Assembly: GCF_004000985.1 (NCBI RefSeq) | Contig: NZ_BIMH01000003.1 | Coordinates: forward strand, 1 to 64,000 | Direction of reading: 5' to 3' | Source: Paenibacillus validus NBRC 15382 | GTDB taxonomy: Bacteria > Bacillota > Bacilli > Paenibacillales > NBRC-103111 | DNA length: 64,000 nt | In this document: positions 45,477 to 53,657 of the stretch, one piece after another | How the letters are laid out: each line of letters starts with the position of its first letter | How positions within the stretch are numbered: position 1 is the stretch's first letter | The notes under the pieces: model-generated | What the model was told of the DNA's origin: nothing | Seen by the model: the letters and a program-made list of their open reading frames with translations, nothing else | Databases searched by the model: none | Program-made: the position numbers and the translations under genes

Positions 45477-47231
45477 TCAGCTCGGCCGGTCCTGCAAACG
45501 CAGCTGCTGCGAAGCGAATTCGCGGTACAGCGGGTGCGAGGCGAACAGCTCGTCGTGCGTCCCGACGCCGGTGACCGTCCCCTTCTCGACAAAAACGATT
45601 CGATCGGCGTCAATGACCGTAGACAGCCGATGCGCGATCACGAGCGTCGTTCGGCCCCGCATCAAATTGTGCAACGCCTGCTGCACCACGATCTCCGACT
45701 TGCTGTCGAGGCTCGACGTCGCTTCGTCGAGCATCAAAATTTGCGGGTCGCGCAGCAGCGCGCGAGCGATCGCGATACGCTGGCGCTGGCCCCCCGACAG
45801 CTTGAGGCCGCGCTCCCCGACCTCCGTCTCGTAGCCGCCGGGCAGCTGGCCGATAAACTCGTCGGCATACGCCATCTGCGCTGCCCGGTCGAGCTCCGCC
45901 GGCGTCACTTCCCGATCCAGCCCGTAGCTTATATTCTCGCGAATCGTTCCCTCCACAAGCGGACTCTCTTGCGAGACGTACCCGATCCGGCTGCGCCACG
46001 AAGGCAGCGCGTACCGATCGATCGGAACCTCGCCCAGCTTAATCGTCCCCCCAGTCGGGCTGTAGAATCGCTCCAGCAGCGAGAACAGCGTCGTCTTGCC
46101 GCTCCCGCTCGGACCTACGATGGCTGTAACCTTGCCTGGCTCCGCCGTGAACGTCACCTGTTTAAGCACAGCTTCGCCGCCCTTGTAAGCGAATGACACG
46201 CCTTCCAGCACGATCGGCAGGTCGGCTCTTTCAAGCGGAAGCCCCAAGACGGACTCCTCTTCCGCCTCAAGCGTCTCGATGATGCGTTCGGTCGCCCCTT
46301 TCGCCTTCTGGAACTGTGTGAAAAACTGCGTAATCTGCGTCGTAGGCAGCACGATTTGGAACAAATACAGCAGGAAGGCCACCAGCGCTCCCGCCGTCAG
46401 CGCGCCGGACGATACCCGAAGGCCGCCGTAACCGATGATCAGCACGAACATCAGCATCATGACAAAGGACATGACCGGCGCGATCCCGGCCTGCACCTTA
46501 CCTTCGCGGATGCCGTAACGGAGCAGCTTCAATATGCCGCTGCTCCCGTTCTCAAACTCCCGCGTTTCCGCGTTAGAAGCTTTCACCAAGCGAATTTCCG
46601 ACAGCACGCGGGTCAGTACGGACGTGAAATCGGCCGTCTCATCCTGCAGACCTTTGGAAATTTTGTACATTTGCCGGCCCAGCGGCACCAGGACGGCGGA
46701 AGCGAGCGGAATCGCGATGAGCAGGAGCAGCGTCATTTTCCAATCCAGATAGAACAGCATCACGAGCGAGCCGACAATGGAGATGATGCCCGTGAAAAAG
46801 TTGGCCGAGTGCTCGGTGATCAGCCCCTTCAATACCCCGGTGTCGTTGGTCATGCGGCTGATCGTTTCGCCCGTCTGGTGTTCGTCGTAGTAGGAAACAG
46901 GCAGCTTGAGCAGCTTCTGCCACAATCGGTGCCGCAGATTGGAGACGATTTGCTGGCCGATCCGGCTGAGCAAATACGTGGAAATGCCGGCTGTAACCGC
47001 CTGCGCGATGAAAGCGAGACCGATGCCGGCCATTTGCACGGCATTCAGGTTCGCGAGCGAGAAGTTATCGACTACATGCTTCGTCAGCAGGGGAATCACG
47101 AGTCCCGAGAGCGTCGTGACGAGATTGAGCGAAAGCGCCAGCGCGAGCAGCGTCTTGGACGGCTTCGTCTGTAGAATAAGCCGGACGAACGGTTTCCAGC
47201 CGGCTGTCGATGGAGAGGTTTCTTGTGTCAT
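45477..47231 (-). CDS. bmrA: Multidrug ABC exporter BmrA
   Basis: Half-size ABC exporter of 584 residues that works as a homodimer and pumps out drugs at the cytoplasmic membrane. Six transmembrane helices precede the ATPase domain with GPSGSGKTT (Walker A), [18 protein letters not shown] (Q loop), [16 protein letters not shown] (signature) and [12 protein letters not shown] (Walker B), then AHRLS (H switch). Similarity to B. subtilis BmrA (YvcC) runs end to end, including the N-terminal [12 protein letters not shown] and [24 protein letters not shown] lies about 10 nt before the ATG. The region 47232-47541 upstream holds no gene. Confidence 0.93.
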   Translation of the reverse strand: MTQETSPSTAGWKPFVRLILQTKPSKTLLALALSLNLVTTLSGLVIPLLTKHVVDNFSLANLNAVQMAGIGLAFIAQAVTAGISTYLLSRIGQQIVSNLRHRLWQKLLKLPVSYYDEHQTGETISRMTNDTGVLKGLITEHSANFFTGIISIVGSLVMLFYLDWKMTLLLLIAIPLASAVLVPLGRQMYKISKGLQDETADFTSVLTRVLSEIRLVKASNAETREFENGSSGILKLLRYGIREGKVQAGIAPVMSFVMMLMFVLIIGYGGLRVSSGALTAGALVAFLLYLFQIVLPTTQITQFFTQFQKAKGATERIIETLEAEEESVLGLPLERADLPIVLEGVSFAYKGGEAVLKQVTFTAEPGKVTAIVGPSGSGKTTLFSLLERFYSPTGGTIKLGEVPIDRYALPSWRSRIGYVSQESPLVEGTIRENISYGLDREVTPAELDRAAQMAYADEFIGQLPGGYETEVGERGLKLSGGQRQRIAIARALLRDPQILMLDEATSSLDSKSEIVVQQALHNLMRGRTTLVIAHRLSTVIDADRIVFVEKGTVTGVGTHDELFASHPLYREFASQQLRLQDRPS

Positions 47232-47541
47232 ATAAAGGAAATTCCTCCTTCAGATCGGGTGCTGAATGGTGCGGCGCTCTTAGTTCGCCCGATGCTTCCA
47301 GTGTACCAGTGCGGCGTGAACGATATATGAACAAGGCGTGCCGTCTGTCCGGCAATCGGCAGCAGACTGTGCGCGGGCGCGGGTGGGTAAATGCTACTCC
47401 CTAGCATGCCATACTCACGGTCGAAACACAAAACGCACGAACGTGCTTCTGCTTGTCCCTGATTCTAATCTTATATTGCCATCCGCCCCTAAATGTCCCA
47501 TACTAGAGTTACTTATGAAATTAAAGTGGAGGTGCTGCTTT

Positions 47542-48177
47542 ATGCAAATAGACGTCTACTCCGATATGGTGTGCCCTTGGTGCCGGATCGGCAAGCAAAA
47601 CTTAAAGGATGCTTTGGCCGCATGGTCCGGCGGCAAGGAAGCGACAATTCGCGTCCGCTCGTTCCAGCTTGATCCGTCGCTGCCGCCCGAAGGACTTCCC
47701 TTCCACGACGCGATGGGCAAAAAGATGGGCGGTCCCGCCGGGGTAGCGCAGGTGACGGAGCGCGTCACGCAAGCGGGCGCGGCGGTGGGCGTCACCTTCC
47801 GCTTCGATCGGGTGACCCGGATGCCCAGCACGCTGCTGGCGCATCGGCTCGTCGCGCTGCTGCCGGAGGATCGGCAAGCTGCGCTCGTAGACGGGATCAT
47901 GAAGGCCTACTTCGAGGATGGCCAGGATATCGCGCAGCTGGAGGTGCTGCTGGCTATCGCCGCAGCCCAGGGACATGCCCCCGAAACGCTGCGCAGCCGC
48001 CTGGAGCAAGGCGAAGGGGCCGAGCGGGTGAACGCCGATCAGGAAGAAGCGGCTCGCATCGGCGTTACCGGCGTTCCCTTCTTCGTGTTCGATAACAAGT
48101 ACGCGCTCTCCGGCGCTTATCCCGCTGAGCAAATGATCAAGGTGATGGAGCAAATCGTCTCCGAAGCGCAAGGCTAA
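47542..48177 (+). CDS. FrnE-type DsbA-family oxidoreductase
   Basis: A 211-residue thioredoxin-fold protein of the FrnE/polyketide-isomerase-like DsbA group. The active-site motif CPWC at residues 11-14 is intact, and GVTGVPFFVFDNKYALSGAYP contains the conserved cis-Pro. No signal peptide, so it is cytosolic. Relatives act in thiol-disulfide exchange under oxidative stress. GTGGAGGTG lies 8 nt before the ATG at 47542; the frame upstream has no box. Terminator follows. Confidence 0.9.
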   Translation: MQIDVYSDMVCPWCRIGKQNLKDALAAWSGGKEATIRVRSFQLDPSLPPEGLPFHDAMGKKMGGPAGVAQVTERVTQAGAAVGVTFRFDRVTRMPSTLLAHRLVALLPEDRQAALVDGIMKAYFEDGQDIAQLEVLLAIAAAQGHAPETLRSRLEQGEGAERVNADQEEAARIGVTGVPFFVFDNKYALSGAYPAEQMIKVMEQIVSEAQG

Positions 48178-48204
48178 GCCGTTAGCCAGGCGCAGCCGTA
48201 AAAC

Positions 48205-48244
48205 AAAAAAGCAGCCGTCGTTCCCGAAGGGAGGCTGCTTTTTT
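48205..48244. terminator. Terminator between FrnE and cheY genes
   Basis: Stem AAAAAAGCAGCC / GGCTGCTTTTTT with a 16-nt loop, with T runs on both strands, so it can terminate both convergent transcripts. Confidence 0.88.
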
Positions 48245-48285
48245 CCGTTATGAAAATCAAATCCCTTGTTCTGGCCGGCGATGCG

Positions 48286-48645
48286 CTAGCCCAAAATTTT
48301 GGAGATCGCTTCGCCTACCCGATCTTTCTGAAACGGCTTCACGATAAAATCCCTCGCCCCTGCTTGAATGGCCTGCAGAACCATCCCTTGCTGCCCCATT
48401 GCCGAGCACATGATGATTTTGGCGCCAGCGTCTATGCTCTTAATGTTCTTAACGGCTTCGATCCCGTCCATATCGGGCATTGTAATATCCATCGTCACCA
48501 GATCCGGGCGAAACTTCTCATAAGCCGCAATGGCTTCTATGCCGTTCTGCGCTTCGGCCACCACCTGGTGCCCGAACTCGGTTATCATCTGCTTCAGCAT
48601 CATGCGCATGAAAGCTGCGTCATCCACGATCATAATGTTAGCCAT
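48286..48645 (-). CDS. cheY: Chemotaxis response regulator CheY
   Basis: Single-domain receiver of 119 residues, nearly the same as Bacillus CheY along its length (VDDAAFMRMML, DLVTMDITMPDMDG with the phospho-acceptor Asp, IIMCSAMGQQGMV, KPFQKDRVGEAI). When phosphorylated it should bind the flagellar switch. It lies 38 bp after the HD-GYP gene in the same direction and is thus placed under the c-di-GMP riboswitch. CheY normally lies in a large fla/che operon, so this may be an additional copy. Confidence 0.95.
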   Translation of the reverse strand: MANIMIVDDAAFMRMMLKQMITEFGHQVVAEAQNGIEAIAAYEKFRPDLVTMDITMPDMDGIEAVKNIKSIDAGAKIIMCSAMGQQGMVLQAIQAGARDFIVKPFQKDRVGEAISKILG

Positions 48646-48683
48646 CCGTTGTCTGCTCCTTCGAAATTAAAATGAACTGCCGA

Positions 48684-49658
48684 TCAACAGCAGCCGGCAA
48701 TCATGAGCGTAGGGTTGTCGGCTAATGAAACTTCTTGTCCCGTCGTCAGGTAGCGAACGACCGGCCGCTGCATATGATCGGTGATTTTCGTCACGATCGC
48801 GTTATCGCCGGTTTGCATCCGAATTTTCGTTCCTGGCGGGTACGAGGGAACGGCTCTTACGAAAGCCTTGACCACATCCGCGTTATAGTTGATGCTGCTC
48901 GTAGCCATGATGCGTTCCATCGCATCGTGAGGAGCCGCATCCTGCACCGAGATCAGGTTCTCGTACAGATTGCACACGCCGCAAATTTGCGCATACTCGT
49001 GAAAGGTTGCCCCGGAGATGCCGCGCGGGTATCCATGGCCGTCGAGGGTTTCATGATGTTGATACGCAATATGCGCCGACAGCAGACTGAATTCGCGAAT
49101 GCCGCGGATCAGGTTGAAGCCGGCCTCGGGATGCCCCGTCTCTTGTTGCGCCGTCACTTTGCCGATATCGTGAAGCAAACAGCCTACCGCCAAATCGCGA
49201 AGCATCAGGTCGTTGTAACCGAGCGCCTTGCCGACCTGGAGCGCCAGCAAAGCCACGTTGACGGCATGAGCGTAAGGCTTCAGCTCTTCCGCAAGCGTTC
49301 TCGAAGGCACCGGGATGACGACCGGCCGGCTTTGAACTTCTCTGATCAGACGGCTGACGCCTGTCAGCACATTTCGGATGGGAAAAGCTTTTTTCGCCTT
49401 GACGGCGGCATAAGCCTCCTGCACGTTGTCGATGACATCCATCCAGGTGGGCATGTCCATCATTTCTTCCAAGGTGATCCCCTTGGACTCGGCGTCCTCA
49501 ATGATCAATTGCTTGATGCCGACCTGGATCAGCTTCTCCAGATACCTCGGATGAATGGTGTTGTTGGCCGCAAGCAGCATGCGCCGCTTGTTGTCGTATA
49601 CGGGCTGAGCCAGCATCATGGCTTGTTCGTTGTATTCGGTAATCGGGATAAATCTCAT
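48684..49658 (-). CDS. HD-GYP domain c-di-GMP phosphodiesterase
   Basis: A 324-residue protein with an N-terminal YcgR-unrelated region and an HD-GYP domain. Metal/catalytic signatures are H131, H163-D164 in CLLHDIGK, the HHE at 201-203 and the GYP at 209-211 within HHETLDGHGYPRG. It should hydrolyse c-di-GMP to GMP in the cytosol. A C-terminal beta segment (YPPGTKIRMQTGDNAIVTKI) is common in the Firmicutes versions. Start at 49658 has GGGAAGTGAG upstream; 49682 is the longer option. Transcription from upstream passes a c-di-GMP-I riboswitch and terminator before this gene, which is followed by cheY. Confidence 0.93.
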   Translation of the reverse strand: MRFIPITEYNEQAMMLAQPVYDNKRRMLLAANNTIHPRYLEKLIQVGIKQLIIEDAESKGITLEEMMDMPTWMDVIDNVQEAYAAVKAKKAFPIRNVLTGVSRLIREVQSRPVVIPVPSRTLAEELKPYAHAVNVALLALQVGKALGYNDLMLRDLAVGCLLHDIGKVTAQQETGHPEAGFNLIRGIREFSLLSAHIAYQHHETLDGHGYPRGISGATFHEYAQICGVCNLYENLISVQDAAPHDAMERIMATSSINYNADVVKAFVRAVPSYPPGTKIRMQTGDNAIVTKITDHMQRPVVRYLTTGQEVSLADNPTLMIAGCC

Positions 49659-49749
49659 CAAGCTCACTTCCCTTTTCATCAAAGTCGATTGGTTTGTCCG
49701 ATGCGCCGCCGTTGAAGTTCCTTACCGCTGCTCCTCGTTACTCGACCTT

Positions 49750-49787
49750 CAAAAAAGAAACTACCTCAGCCAAATATCAGGTAGTTT
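49750..49787 (-). terminator. Riboswitch expression-platform terminator
   Basis: On the minus strand AAACTACCT pairs with AGGTAGTTT over an 11-nt loop, followed by CTTTTTTG. It lies between the aptamer (ends 49807) and the HD-GYP gene (starts 49658), the position expected of a transcription-attenuation platform. Confidence 0.88.
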
Positions 49788-49806
49788 GTCGCGATCTAGC
49801 CTCGAT

Positions 49807-49876
49807 GGCAGCCCAGCCGTCATAGCTTCCGCATTAGACCTGTGGCTTTGCGTCCTTATCTTTCAATAAGTTTGCC
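49807..49876 (-). ncRNA. c-di-GMP-I (GEMM-I) riboswitch
   Basis: Read 5' to 3' on the minus strand: GGCAAAC, a CUUAU/AUAAG stem capped by a GAAA tetraloop, then the invariant GGACGCAAAGCC, ACAGGUCUAAUGC with the tetraloop-receptor-like CUAA, a second stem-loop, and GGCUGGGCUGCC closing P1. These are the hallmark elements of the class I c-di-GMP aptamer. It is a single aptamer, followed by a terminator and then the gene for an enzyme that destroys its ligand. Confidence 0.93.
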
Positions 49877-49921
49877 TTTACATAGGTTGTTAGAACTAAT
49901 TTCCATATAAACTCTTAGCTC

Positions 49922-49951
49922 AGCATAGCACATACGAACTAATATTGTAAA
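49922..49951 (-). promoter_or_regulatory. Probable promoter of riboswitch-HD-GYP-cheY operon
   Basis: TTTACA (49946-49951) and TATGCT (49922-49927) on the minus strand with an 18-bp spacer. Transcription would start about 40 nt before the aptamer. Weak match, supported mostly by position. Confidence 0.5.
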
Positions 49952-49972
49952 TAATGATCACTTTTTGTCGAA

Positions 49973-50001
49973 CAAAAAAACCGCCCGAAGCGTCGGACGG
50001 T
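49973..50001 (-). terminator. Terminator of Btr-like gene
   Basis: On the minus strand ACCGTCCG / CGGGCGGT (one mismatch, 6-nt loop) is followed by a T7 run. The stop of the gene lies 85 bp upstream. Confidence 0.8.
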
Positions 50002-50086
50002 CCTGCCGTATAAAACTTATGCGTTCGCACTTTTGGTTTTTCTGCCTGGAGTCACGAATTATGTTGCGTTTCTGGCAATCGCCGGG

Positions 50087-51646
50087 TCAGGTATACTGCA
50101 CCAAGTGGCTTACCATTTGGTCGACGAGGCTCTCGTGCACAGCGGCGTTGTTCATCAGCGGTTGGCGGGTGCGGATGAAGAAGCAGTTTTTCTTCGGGCG
50201 GTCCCGGTTCAGGCTCCGCCAGTGATGCTCCAGCTCCGCGCAGCGATCCTCCGAATCGGCAATATCGACCAGGAACACCACATGGTCGCTGTCAAGCTCG
50301 GACAGCTCCTGCACCGAAGCGACATCGAGAAAGCTCATGTTCCGGACAAGTGCCGGTGGCGTCACCTGCAGATCGTCGTAGAACAAATCTTTCATCTTCC
50401 GCATCTGCATGCCGAATACGCGAAACCCCAGACCCGAAGCGTTGACAAGCAGCACCGACTCGTCCCCGAGCCGTTTGCGCACCAGATAACGCGCATTCTC
50501 CGTCTTCACTTCGAAATAGGACAGCCAACGCTCGGCTACCGTCGATATGTCGAGCGCCCGGCTAATATCGAGCAGGCGTTCTTTCCAGGAATAACGCTTC
50601 CAGTCGAGCATGACGACCGGAGCGATGCGGGACAAGGCGCGATGCACATCATCCGTTACCGGCGGGATGAAGATGAGCTCCGGCGCCTCCTCCGCTACCT
50701 TGCGCAGTCCCTCCTCCGGAGCTTCCCACCACCCGCGTTCCAGAACGAGATGGGGAGTAATGCCGAGCACGGACAGATCTCCGAGGAAGATCGGCGCCAG
50801 ACAGGCGATCTTCCTTCTCGCCGACAACGCATATTCGGTCGGAGACATCCCCATATGCTTCTTGAACAACCGGCTGAAATAGTACTCGTCCGGATACCCG
50901 ACCGAATGCGCCACATCAAGGATCGGCAGCGAGGAATCCGCGAGCAGCGACAAGGACATGTCGAGCCTGATTTTCGTCATGTATTTGTGCGGACTCAGCC
51001 CTGTATGGCGGCGGAACGCCTGATAAAACCGGCTCGATCCGACCCCCGACAAACGCGCGATCTCCTCCATATCGAAAGGATTGTTATACCGCTCCACCAT
51101 ATACTGACGTGTCTGCTCGACGTAATCCAGCAGCTCCGCCTCCGGCTGTTTCGGCTTTTGAATTGTCGTCATGTAGGCCGCGGCTAATCCGTACAGATGC
51201 GATTGCAGCTGATAATAATGAGCCGCGTCGTCGCCGGAGTCTCCGATGAAATCTTGAATCCAGCTCCGAACTTGAGGAATGCGGAAGCGGATCAGCTCCA
51301 GACGTTCCGCGAATATCGGCAGCGGTGAAGCCGGTAAGACGTGGAGCTTCTTCGGCACGCATTGGAAGCGGATGACGACCAGAGCGGCCGTATGATTGGC
51401 CGACAAGTTATCGAACGTGCATGCGCTGCCCGGAGGAATGAGGAACAAATCGCCGCCGAGCACGTTGCCCGAAAGCCGCTGACCGCGAGCGCGCAGCGTG
51501 ACGCGAATCTTATCCTGCTGTACGAAGCCGAAGGCGTATTCGTCCCCTGTCGAGACATCCGCTTGCGAACGGCATGGGATTTTCAACTCTTCCGTGCTCA
51601 TATATTCGAACAAAAGCTGGTGCAGTTGGGTGCTGTCGTACAACAT
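50087..51646 (-). CDS. Btr-like AraC regulator fused to siderophore-binding-protein-like domain
   Basis: A 519-residue regulator combining an N-terminal cupin-like segment, an AraC-type double helix-turn-helix (DMEEIARLSGVGSSRFYQAFRRHTGLSPHKYM, then ILDVAHSVGYPDEYYFSRLFKKHMGMSPTEYAL) and a C-terminal domain resembling FeuA-type iron-siderophore binding proteins (FLGDLSVLGITP, ELIFIPPVTDDVHRALSRIAPVVMLDW). That layout and length match B. subtilis Btr, which senses bacillibactin and activates its uptake genes. Start at 51646 was chosen because the alternative at 51673 would lie at the predicted transcription start. Controlled by a Fur box. No siderophore transport genes lie in the window. Confidence 0.85.
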   Translation of the reverse strand: MLYDSTQLHQLLFEYMSTEELKIPCRSQADVSTGDEYAFGFVQQDKIRVTLRARGQRLSGNVLGGDLFLIPPGSACTFDNLSANHTAALVVIRFQCVPKKLHVLPASPLPIFAERLELIRFRIPQVRSWIQDFIGDSGDDAAHYYQLQSHLYGLAAAYMTTIQKPKQPEAELLDYVEQTRQYMVERYNNPFDMEEIARLSGVGSSRFYQAFRRHTGLSPHKYMTKIRLDMSLSLLADSSLPILDVAHSVGYPDEYYFSRLFKKHMGMSPTEYALSARRKIACLAPIFLGDLSVLGITPHLVLERGWWEAPEEGLRKVAEEAPELIFIPPVTDDVHRALSRIAPVVMLDWKRYSWKERLLDISRALDISTVAERWLSYFEVKTENARYLVRKRLGDESVLLVNASGLGFRVFGMQMRKMKDLFYDDLQVTPPALVRNMSFLDVASVQELSELDSDHVVFLVDIADSEDRCAELEHHWRSLNRDRPKKNCFFIRTRQPLMNNAAVHESLVDQMVSHLVQYT

Positions 51647-51678
51647 TCTGCATTCACATCCTTCCGCGTACATAGAAA

Positions 51679-51707
51679 ATAGTAGTGATAATAAAAATCA
51701 TTGTCAA
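51679..51707 (-). promoter_or_regulatory. Promoter overlapped by a Fur box
   Basis: TTGACA (51702-51707) and TACTAT (51679-51684) on the minus strand, spacer 17 bp. The 19-bp stretch GATAATAAAAATCATTGTC (51687-51705, plus strand) agrees with the Fur consensus GATAATGATAATCATTATC at 16 of 19 positions and covers the spacer and -35, so iron-loaded Fur should block this promoter. Confidence 0.8.
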
Positions 51708-51882
51708 CAAGCTGCTAAATGTTACCTGGAGGGGCAGAAGACATGGATCACGATCGGCACGACAGTTCGGAGCGATCCCTGGCCCCTCGGCCTCGGGCAG
51801 CCAAGGAACGCTTCTGCCCCGCTTCCGGCTCCCTATGTGTTATGATTGATCATACCTACGCTCGAACAAGGAGACGATGCCG

Positions 51883-52341
51883 ATGCGATGGAAGGCCCTA
51901 TGCGCCTTGTTCCTTATCCTAGGGTCAGCGATGCTCGGAGGGTGCAGCGTGACACACTCCGTGTCTACCCCTGCCGTGAAGGAGCTGCGCCAAGATCTGC
52001 GGCAGCTGAGTCCATCGGTGCAGCGCGTTCACGTTGCATTCACGCGCCCCAACCTGACCATCCGGGCCGACACGGCAGGGTTGCCGGACCCGGCTGTGCT
52101 CGAAGCGATGCTTGAGCGGGTGAAAGCTTTCGCCACTGTCGAGCACGTCAACGAAGCCGCCCGTTCCGTGAAGTGGGAGCTGGAAGTGTCCTACGTTCAC
52201 TTCACGGTGAACAGCGACGGCAACGCGGAGACGGCGGAAGCCGCCTACTTCGCCCGCTATTTCCGAACGTCCGACGCCTCCGACGATTCCCCGGACAACA
52301 TCGAAGCCTATCGGACCTGGTACGAAATGAAGAAGCCGTAA
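51883..52341 (+). CDS. Small lipoprotein, unknown
   Basis: A 152-residue protein with a type II signal peptide (MRWKALCALFLILGSAMLGGC, lipobox LGGC with Cys21) followed by an alpha/beta domain (VKELRQDLRQLSPSVQRVHVAF, WELEVSYVHFTVNSDG). Family not recognised; it should be anchored to the outer face of the membrane. Three ATGs lie together; AAGGAG is 9 nt from the one at 51883 and only 3 nt from 51877. It is divergent from the Btr-like gene, and 51720-51882 contain no other gene. Confidence 0.75.
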   Translation: MRWKALCALFLILGSAMLGGCSVTHSVSTPAVKELRQDLRQLSPSVQRVHVAFTRPNLTIRADTAGLPDPAVLEAMLERVKAFATVEHVNEAARSVKWELEVSYVHFTVNSDGNAETAEAAYFARYFRTSDASDDSPDNIEAYRTWYEMKKP

Positions 52342-52409
52342 GCGGAGCACGATGAAATCGGCTTCGCTTACGGCTGGCTGCGGGGCTCGCCCCCGTCAAA
52401 CAGTAAAGC

Positions 52410-52850
52410 TTATTTGCCCAAGAACGAATTTAACATCCAAACGTGCTTCTCAAGCGCCGAGTGAATACCGAGCAGCAAATCGCCCGTCGTCTCGTCCTGA
52501 ATCGATTCGGCGTATTCCATGCCCAGCTTCAATTCGCCGATAATCAGGCTGAAATCGTTCACGATCACCTCCACCATCTGTTCGGCCGATTCCTCTCCGG
52601 CGGCTTCCCGGACCGATGCGATTTCCAGACTCCCCGTCATCGTTGCGACCGGCTTGCCCCCTAAGGCGAGTAACCGCTCGGCCAGTGCGTCGACGTGCAG
52701 CCCAGCTTCTGTGTACAGTTCCTCGAACTTCGTATGCAGCGTAAAAAATTGCGGACCCTTCACATACCAATGATAGTTGTGCAGCTTTACATACAGCACC
52801 GTCCAGTTGGCAATTTGTTTGTTGATCATATCCGTCAGTTGGTTTCTCAT
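52410..52850 (-). CDS. dps: Dps-family ferritin (MrgA-like)
   Basis: A 146-residue Dps protein that stores iron, oxidises it with peroxide and shields DNA, assembling into a dodecamer. Ferroxidase-site residues are in [17 protein letters not shown] and [15 protein letters not shown] (H, D, E). GAGGAGG lies before the ATG. It starts 35 bp downstream of a PerR-like repressor gene and is likely co-transcribed with it; in Bacilli the homologue mrgA is a classic PerR target. Confidence 0.93.
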   Translation of the reverse strand: MRNQLTDMINKQIANWTVLYVKLHNYHWYVKGPQFFTLHTKFEELYTEAGLHVDALAERLLALGGKPVATMTGSLEIASVREAAGEESAEQMVEVIVNDFSLIIGELKLGMEYAESIQDETTGDLLLGIHSALEKHVWMLNSFLGK

Positions 52851-52885
52851 TTAAAATTCCTCCTCTTATTTTTCAAATCGGCTTC

Positions 52886-53335
52886 TTAGATCGCAATGCC
52901 TCGCTCCGGCCGCTGCAGGACGGCACATGCCTTACAGGTACCCGTTACTTCCAGGAAAATACTGTGCGCCTGAAACCCCGGACTCACCTCGATGGACGGC
53001 AGGGACAGCGCCCCCGTATAATCCGTCACCCTTCCGCATCGGACACAATACAGATGATGATGCGGAAGCACGTTCGTGTCGTAACGGGCGATTCCGGTTT
53101 GACGTACATAAAACTCCTTCAATAAGCCCAAATCGCGCAGCACCCGCATATTTTTGTAAATCGTCGTAATGCTGACGACCCTAGGATAATCGGCATAAAT
53201 GGCTTCATATAATTCCTCGGCCGAAGGATGGGACAACCTGGCATACAGGTAATCCAAGATGAGTTCACGCTGCGCCGTCATCCGGATACCGGATGCTTTC
53301 AAGCGCTCGACCGCTTCTTCGATCGTCACGTTCAT
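52886..53335 (-). CDS. Fur-family repressor, PerR-like
   Basis: A 149-residue Fur-family regulator. DNA-binding helix: ITTIYKNMRVLRDLGLLKE. Every metal ligand of B. subtilis PerR has a counterpart: H in SHPSAEEL, D in ARYDTN, HxH in PHHHLYC, and D in CGRVTDY at the position occupied by Glu in Fur. Zinc-site cysteines are CVRC and CKAC. It is therefore expected to sense peroxide by metal-catalysed His oxidation. Start at 53335 has GGCGGG upstream. It is followed by dps and preceded by a short catalase-like ORF and a palindromic operator. Confidence 0.88.
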   Translation of the reverse strand: MNVTIEEAVERLKASGIRMTAQRELILDYLYARLSHPSAEELYEAIYADYPRVVSITTIYKNMRVLRDLGLLKEFYVRQTGIARYDTNVLPHHHLYCVRCGRVTDYTGALSLPSIEVSPGFQAHSIFLEVTGTCKACAVLQRPERGIAI

Positions 53336-53429
53336 GGTATCCCGCCTTTCCATTCGCAATTGCTGTTACCCTCCCGGTGTCATACGGCTTTCCGATATCG
53401 ATACCCCGTTCGTCGGCCAATGGCACACT

Positions 53430-53516
53430 TTATCCCGAATCGGCCCGGTAGAAATTACAGTGATCTGCAGCAGGCGAGCCTTGATTCGAAGTTAGTCCAG
53501 GTTGTTGCGTGTTCAT
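53430..53516 (-). pseudogene. Short ORF resembling a catalase (KatA) N-terminus
   Basis: On the minus strand AAAAGGAGG precedes an ATG that opens a 28-residue frame, MNTQQPGLTSNQGSPAADHC followed by NFYRADSG and a stop. The first half looks like the start of Bacillales catalases (LTTNQGAPVADNQNS...). No catalase body follows. The strong ribosome-binding site and the operator 20 bp upstream look like the original katA control region, now attached to the perR-like gene. Alternatively it is a short leader peptide; the similarity is brief. Confidence 0.5.
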
Positions 53517-53536
53517 GGTTCCAACCTCCTTTTATA

Positions 53537-53553
53537 TTTAGACTCAGTCTAAA
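53537..53553 (-). promoter_or_regulatory. Perfect palindromic Fur/PerR-type operator
   Basis: The 17-bp palindrome TTTAGACTCAGTCTAAA is perfect about its central C. A near-copy lies in front of the second Fur-family gene (14 of 17 bases identical, 54884-54900). A PerR/Fur-family operator is the best guess, given its position before the catalase-like ORF, perR-like gene and dps. Confidence 0.72.
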
Positions 53554-53657
53554 TCTATAAATTGATAATACCATCGAATACCCGTCCGTTCATGAAGGAA
53601 AGATGATGTTTTCATGAAGATAGGATGAAGATCCTGCTAACAAGCGTTAGCGGACGA

